From positions 1 through 64,000 of the forward strand of contig JABCPU010000192.1 of assembly GCA_016800925.1 (NCBI GenBank): DNA of 64,000 nucleotides, read 5' to 3'. The stretch comes from Suillus spraguei. Its lineage: Eukaryota > Basidiomycota > Agaricomycetes > Boletales > Suillaceae. Below, piece after piece: positions 58,715-64,000 of this stretch. Both the position numbers and the translations under genes were made by a program. The first letter of the stretch is position 1; every line of letters starts with the position of its first letter. The notes beneath the pieces were generated by a model. The model ran no database searches, was not told the DNA's origin, and worked only from the letters and a program-made list of their open reading frames with translations.

Positions 58715-59945
58715 ATGGCAGCTTTCTTGGAGTCGTGGCTAGTTGGCCCGCAGCAGACGCAATTCTATACTCGTACCTACCGCCCAGCTTCCACCGCAAA
58801 AGCCGTCGTAGTTTTTATCCATGGTTTCACCGAGCATATTGCTCGATACGAGCATGTATTTCCTACTTGGTCCACACGCGACATAGCCGTCTTTGCATAT
58901 GACCAGCGCGGCTTCGGCAGGACAGCCTTGGACATGGAGAACAAGAGCAAGGATAGTTCGTATGCCAAGACGAGCTGGAAGGAACAACTTCAAGACATTG
59001 AGTGGGCTATAAACCATGCAAAGAGCGTGTTCGGTTCCATTCCTGTGTTTCTCTCTGGGCACTCAATGGTATGAATCAAACATCTTGAATGTCAAACAAG
59101 ATCACATGTACATCCTAGGGTGGAGCATTGGTACTTGCATTTTGTACCAGGGCAAGTAGTCCCCCTGCAAAGGAAACAGTAACACACCTGGCCGGCGTGA
59201 TTTCTTCTAGCCCCCTCATCCTTCAATCCAAGCCAGCCCCTAAAGCAGCAAGATGGATAGGTGGCAAGGCTAGCCTACTAGCGCCTTCGCTAACCATTCC
59301 AGCAGAAGTCAAGGGTCAGGTACTCACAATCTGGTCTCCTTGCTGATACGGATGGCTAACTGTTTCGTCGTAGGATTTGTCGCATGACCAGACTGTTGGC
59401 GAGGAATGTGCGAAAGATCCATTGATTAAGCAGATTGGGTCGCTTCGCGGAGTAAGCGACATGTTAGACGGGGTAATCAATCAATCTGTCTTTCTGTTTA
59501 ACGTTTCACCTTTATTTCTCAGGGCGAGCACCTGTTGCACACCGATTACGCTCGTTGGCCCACAGATATCCCTGTCAGTTGTTTCAGTCGAGTCCCCTTT
59601 CTGTACCATTTACGCATCCCATCAGGTTCTCTTCATACATGGTTCGGATGACAAGGTTCGCGTCCTTTAGAACACCTCGTCCTAGGAAATTCTGACGTAT
59701 GGCAGGTAACCTCGCCCAAAGCTTCTGAGCTATTTCACCAACGAGTACCAGCAAAGGATAAGAGAATATCCATTTACCAAGTGAGCAATTGCAATGTCAT
59801 TGCTGCGATCTGCAGGCTTATGTTCCAACAGGGTGGCTATCATGAACTTCATAATGAACCGGACGGCGTGAAGGAGAAATTCATCGAGGAGTGTATTGCC
59901 TGGGTAGAGGCACACCTGTATTCTAACATTTCTCCCAGGCTTTGA
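58715..59945 (+). CDS. YJU3: Monoacylglycerol lipase-like serine hydrolase
   Basis: Alpha/beta hydrolase cleaving monoacylglycerols on lipid droplets or ER membranes. ATG at 58715 (MAAFLESWLVGPQQTQFYTR) follows an acceptor-like TTGCAG, so a 5' UTR intron is possible. The oxyanion HGFTEH motif, YDQRGFGRT, and the nucleophile elbow SGHSM|GG (split by intron about 59069-59118) are present. The catalytic aspartate is in VLFIHGSDDK and the histidine in GGYHELHNEPDGVKEK. DLSHDQTVGEECAKDPL is also a typical MGL block. Seven introns are traced in frame. The stop is at 59943-59945; about 310 residues, normal for the family. The yeast gene name is given by homology of motifs. Confidence 0.93.
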
Positions 59946-60052
59946 GGATACCATATAGCTGTTACTAACGATCTCGTCTGTACTTTTAGTCTCGAGGAAA
60001 GAAAAAGTCAGAAATGAAAACATGAGGTATATACATGTAAGAGACGCAATGT

Positions 60053-60937
60053 CTAATAACCGGCTGCGCCGGGAGCAGCAGTTCCCTCACGCTTCAAGCG
60101 CAATAGTACTTCTTTAAACCGCGAAAGGTCAGTGGTGCCAGGACCGGCCCTTGCAATTGTTTTGCTCTGGGAATTCTGCAGCTCCACGGTCTCGCAAATA
60201 CGCTCCCAAGTTGTCCCTTTGGTAAGAGATGAAGATAGTGACTCTAAGAAATCTGCTTCTTCGTCCCTTTGAAAAATTCATCAGTGGAACTCGTTTAGTT
60301 GGCCAAGGTTTAACTGACTTGTTTTCTCGAATAGTTCGCTCCTTCTTTGCTGCATATTCCTCGTAGAATTGGTCAATGGCGTGTTCAGCCTTCCCAATAT
60401 TTTGTTGGCGTTTAGCCTTACTGACTTCATCGCGAGCTTGAATTTCCTCTACCTGGCCCTCACGCCATTTCCTTTGGTACACAACCATCAGCAATAGACT
60501 TCGTACATAACAATTTGGCGATGTACCTGATAACTTCAGGCTCATCCTCATCGAGTTGTTGGTTGAGGATGGGCGTAGACGAAAATGCTGAGGGCTGTGG
60601 GCGAGGAGCAAAGGGAGAAGGAGCACCAAAAGTTGGTAGGACGTGTGCGGGAGAAGATACAGGCTAGGCAGCAAACAGAGACCTTAATGTAGTGGAGTTA
60701 CCCATGAACACTACTTACCTGCCCAATATTCAGCTCTGGAAACTGATCCTCGAACTTGTCAATCTCATCATCGCCTGTGACCTTCACTTCAGTCTGTCCC
60801 AGTGGACTCCCGAAATCATCAAATGAGAAGCCACTGCTGGCAACGGGGGCTGATGGCAAGACTACGTCACCCTGTCCATCCAGGTCGATATCGGGAAAGG
60901 CGGAGGCTGCGCGGTCAAAATCAAAGTCGTCGTCCAT
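60053..60937 (-). CDS. CLC1: Clathrin light chain
   Basis: Regulatory subunit of clathrin coats at the plasma membrane and Golgi. ATG at 60937 opens an acidic stretch MDDDFDFDRAASAFPDIDLD with FSFDDFGSPLG and EDQFPELNIGQ, then an intron to a P/S linker (FAPRPQPSAFSSTPILNQQL). The heavy-chain-binding helix follows: KKWREGQVEEIQARDEVSKA, then KRQQNIGKAEHAIDQFYEEY and AAKKERTIRENK. The C-terminal exon gives EADFLESLSSSLTKGTTWER and SRFKEVLLRLKREGTAAPGA, ending GY at 60053. Introns lie at about 60712-60664, 60527-60485 and 60315-60268. Short overlap of 3' ends with the lipase gene (108 bp apart, convergent). Confidence 0.95.
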
Positions 60938-61051
60938 GTTTCTTGGTGGTGCGCTGCTAATGCTGAGACTAGAAATGTCCTCGGCGTTTGCCGGGTGTCA
61001 GTACACTACTTAACTCTTACATATTATGATACATAGACTGTGTTTTTATCG

Positions 61052-61999
61052 ATGCCTTTGAACATCCCAGGCGTTCTTGCTCCGTTTCACTTACTCAAGA
61101 ATCCTCGACTTATCATTCCCCATGTGACAGTAAAAGGTCGCCCTAGTTCTCTGCATTCATAGCCACAACTAATGCTAGACCACAGACAGATATTCGCCAA
61201 ATTGATTTTTTGGCGCTTCGAAATGCGGGCTATAGAGGAGCAGTCTTCGATAAAGACAATTGCTTGGTTAGTCACCAGATTTTTGACGTCTCTATTCTCC
61301 TGAATACACAGCAGACGATTCCGTATGAAGACATCCTTGTGCCACAGCTCAATGTGAGTTTAAAGGACCATAAGTTGAAGTCAGATGTTAAGAAATTATT
61401 TCGCAGGACGCCTGGAGAGAATGTCGTGAGGCATTCGGGGAAGGAAACGTAATCATCGTCAGCAATTCCGCTGGCACCAAGTACGACGCCGGAGGAATCC
61501 AGGTATGGCCAGCATTCGTCCAACATAGTCAGAAGCTGAACATACACAGGCAGAATCGGTGTCATATCACCTCTCTGTCCCTGTTCTCCGACATGACACT
61601 CTTAAGCCTGGTTATTCCTGCATCACTTCAATACGCTCCTACTTTTCGTCTCTTTCCGTTCCAATCCTCGATGATGAACTGGTTATAGTCGGAGACCGCA
61701 TATTTACGGATGTGATCATGGCAAACAGAATGCGCTCTGGTTTCGCCTCGACTTCGAACGACGCACCCGCTCGTGCGAGGATTGGCGGACCCCTTGCTAT
61801 CTGGACGGACGGTGTCTGGCAAAAAGAGAGCATGACGATGCGATGGGCGGAAAGGCGCTTGTTGGACTTGGTTCGAAAGTGGGCAGGACATGGAGAAATG
61901 TCTTCCGTGGGTACTGACATATTCGTGAGGGAACTTTCTCCCCCGGAACCTCGCAAGACTGGAAGCGCACTTACTAAATTTTTGGGCATGACGAGATAG
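61052..61999 (+). CDS. GEP4: Phosphatidylglycerophosphatase, mitochondrial (GEP4, HAD family)
   Basis: Dephosphorylates phosphatidylglycerophosphate in the mitochondrial matrix, a step of cardiolipin synthesis. ATG at 61052 (MPLNIPGVLAPFHLLKNPRL). After the first intron come DIRQIDFLALRNAGYRGAVF and the HAD nucleophile motif FDKDNCL. The exon TIPYEDILVPQLN is followed by DAWRECREAFGEGNVIIVSN with HAD motif II SNSAG, then VPVLRHDTLKPGYS and the motif III/IV VGDRIFTDVIMANRM. The C-terminus KTGSALTKFLGMTR ends at 61999. Introns at about 61133-61191, 61265-61313, 61354-61406 and 61502-61550 keep frame. The start is about 115 bp from that of the divergently transcribed clathrin light chain, so the two probably share a promoter. 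Confidence 0.93.
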
Positions 62000-62503
62000 C
62001 ATGGTCGGCAACTTTTCTGCATATAACGCCAACCACTGGATTCGAATCTATTACAGTTCAAGATTGGGAGGATTTGTCGGTTAGCGGTTGATTACAGCCA
62101 TGGTACTTCTTTCTGTTGGAACTACTAGTTCTCGAGTCATACCTATGTGTCATTTGTAACTCGTTGTATGATACCTTAGGTCTATTCCACCAGTCCTGAG
62201 ATGTTTGGTCGATTCGGCCAATATTAGGGTATATGATCTGCTTCAAGTGGCACCGTACGTGATACCAAAGCCAAGTAGTGATTTTTAACGTCACGAACAG
62301 CATGTTGAACTTAGTATCCAACGATGACGTTCGTGGATTCCTTCAGGATGCCAACAATTGAACAGGATTCTTACAGCATTGGACAGAACGAAAAATACTA
62401 TTCGTATGCACAGCATGCCAAAGTATTTAGTACAATTAGAGTGTAACGAAAGACAACAAACGAGTGACGTGCGGTTCACGCAGCCCATCTTAGTATATAG
62501 GCC
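62000..62503. other. Intergenic region between convergent genes, no gene seen
   Basis: This separates the 3' ends of GEP4 and the chitinase gene. No motifs are visible in the short frames. Confidence 0.5.
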
Positions 62504-64000
62504 CTATAACAGTTCCTTTCTGATAGAGTCTAGGAGTATATCGTCGTAATCACCAGCAGCTTCCCACATTGCGAAACCACGCAGCCCAATCGTTTTAATA
62601 AACTCGCCCTTGAAAGTGAAAGAATGGGCATTGTCGAGGGAGATCATAACGTTCGAGGTTGGATTGTATGCAAACGGCTGTAAAGCAGTGAAATCAACAC
62701 TGCTGCTACAATACGTGATCAAAGATGGAAATCTTACAGTGTGACTGCATAAATCATATGTGTGCATGATGATGCCATCAGTATACGTGCCATCTTTGTT
62801 AAGGAAGCCGGCTTCCACGAGGCCCCGAAATGTGAATGTGCCATCTGGGCCACGCCTCGCGCCACATATATCGACACTAGTAGTAGTGTCATCCCACCCG
62901 TCACCCAAGGGCTGCTTCGTCAAGTCGAAAGTGGCGTATGCACCTAGCGTCAGCTCGCTAGGAACTCGGATGTCGCCAGACTCAGCTGGCGTCTTGCCAG
63001 GCACATCTGGCGTCTTCTTGCCAGACTCATCTGATACCTCCTTTTCAGACACGATTGGCACAAACTTAAGGGCGTCGGGTGGAGATACACTGTACGAACG
63101 GCCAAATGAAGCAACTCCAAGCACGATCTTATCAATCGGCATGCCTGCGGCAGTCCAAGCCTTGATCGCAGAAACTGCCGAGCCCTGTTGGTTCTCGGGA
63201 GAGGCGCAGGTATCGTCCATCGGTGCGTTTGGCCCCACAGACTTAGACCAAGGGCCCCAAACGTCGTAGTTCATCAAGGTGATGTAATCGAAGACTTGCG
63301 CAAAACCGGGGATGTCAGCAGAAGGCTTTCCGCTAGCATCTGTGAAGGGTGCAAGGGATACCGCGGCTGAGAGTGTCAGTTTTTCCCCCACTGGGTCTTT
63401 GCGAAGCTCCTGGAGGAATTCAAGATAATTGGACGTATCACCGGCGCTAATGGGATTGCAACCGACATCCTTTGTGCCGGGATACTCCCAGCTGTTCGAA
63501 ATCAAGGACAGCTGGGGTTAGCGCATGAATTTGATATCACGAGTATCCACGTACTCAAACTGGATGCCATCAAGCTTGTATTTATGAACGAAATCTGTCA
63601 AGGTCTTGACAAATGTCGTCCGGCTTTCAGATGTGGCAATGTTGGAAGAGAACCAAACACTCCCAAGCCAGCTTCCAACCGCAACATGGGCTTGAACACC
63701 CTGCACGTGCCTTAGACATCAATTGTAAAAGCAATAAACTATCGTTCGCTCACATGTGACTGGGCATTGGAAACGAACTGAGAAAGTAGATTGGCGTGAG
63801 AGTCGTCTAGGCTTATACCGTCGGCGCTTGAAGTGGCGCTTCTAAGAGGCATTATCGCGTCAATCACCCACCAAAGTAATATGCAATTAAGCCAGCACAG
63901 GAAACTTACACAAATGAGTAGTACATGGTATTGTACTTCCCCCAGCTGACTGAAGACAGCGGGAATTCGGTAGCATGCGAGCTCGTGTACCAAGCTGCCA
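62504..64000 (-). CDS. GH18 chitinase, 5' end cut by window edge
   Basis: Secreted-type family 18 chitinase. The window edge removes the start and signal peptide; the first visible reading is AAWYTSSHATEFPLSSVSWG and KYNTMYYSF. Then follow ISLDDSHANLLSQFVSNAQS, VQAHVAVGSWLGSVWFSSNI (the SxGG-type strand) and, across an intron (63561-63503), the catalytic motif DGIQFDWEYPG (DGxxxDxE) with the acid/base glutamate. FDYITLMNYDVWGPWSKSVG carries the MNYD substrate-assisted motif; later VLGVASFGRSYSV, DDTTTSVDICGAR and GLRGFAMWEAAGDYDDILLD. An intron near 62738-62681 joins CSHT to PFAYNP. A short proline/acidic insert (VPGKTPAESGDIRVPSEL) replaces the usual loop. The stop is at 62504. No damage is seen. 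Confidence 0.92.

Noticed and set aside
62760..63269. 169-codon plus-strand open frame
   Set aside because: Antisense to the chitinase exon containing MNYDVWGPW and VLGVASFGRSY.

Overview
The window is nuclear DNA of a filamentous basidiomycete, very probably an agaricomycete. The genes are short and cut by many introns of about 45-60 nt with GT..AG ends. Several families are typical of mushroom-forming fungi: alpha-type kinases with an N-terminal zinc finger, an rve-like integrase-core transposon protein, BTB proteins in tandem, DUF7330-like proteins, GH28 and GH18 enzymes and an OPT peptide transporter. I cannot name the species.

Positions 1-10.4 kb are a repeat-rich graveyard. A decayed integrase-core transposon gene lies at the left edge, followed by degenerate tandem repeats and an 8-bp minisatellite. 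Two direct copies of a complex repeat (2.65-4.18 kb and 7.72-9.81 kb) follow, with a 7-bp minisatellite and a nested 0.93-kb insertion in the second. Between and around them lies an alpha-kinase gene broken by about 3.3 kb of inserted repeats: catalytic core at 4.5-6.7 kb, zinc-binding C-terminal module at 10.0-10.3 kb. A 67-nt poly-T tract and a 303-bp segment with 19-bp perfect inverted ends close the region.

Positions 10.9-24.1 kb are a dense housekeeping block: KRI1 (ribosome biogenesis), a LYC1-like lysine acetyltransferase, ketopantoate hydroxymethyltransferase (pantothenate/CoA), an unknown nuclear-looking protein, DPH5 (diphthamide), an ERV-type sulfhydryl oxidase and cytosolic AsnRS.

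Positions 24-41 kb hold three DUF7330-like paralogues (25.3, 28.6 and 39.0 kb; the second is a pseudogene), a ribonucleotide reductase small-subunit pseudogene, LSM4, an OPT transporter, 3.8 kb without a recognisable gene, and a displaced copy of the AsnRS 3' end at 40.8 kb. This is a segmental duplication zone.

Positions 41-64 kb carry an F-box/LRR protein, two uncharacterised genes, a microbial-type PARG (macro-fold poly(ADP-ribose) glycohydrolase), two BTB paralogues, a small membrane-anchored protein, a mitochondrial membrane protein, exo-polygalacturonase, monoacylglycerol lipase, clathrin light chain, the GEP4 phosphatase of cardiolipin synthesis and a GH18 chitinase that runs off the right edge.

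Across eight otherwise healthy-looking genes I find nine places where the conserved reading continues only if one missing base is supplied. All nine are single-base losses and none is a gain. This looks more like a consensus-sequence deletion bias than biology, and it should be settled before any of these genes is called broken.
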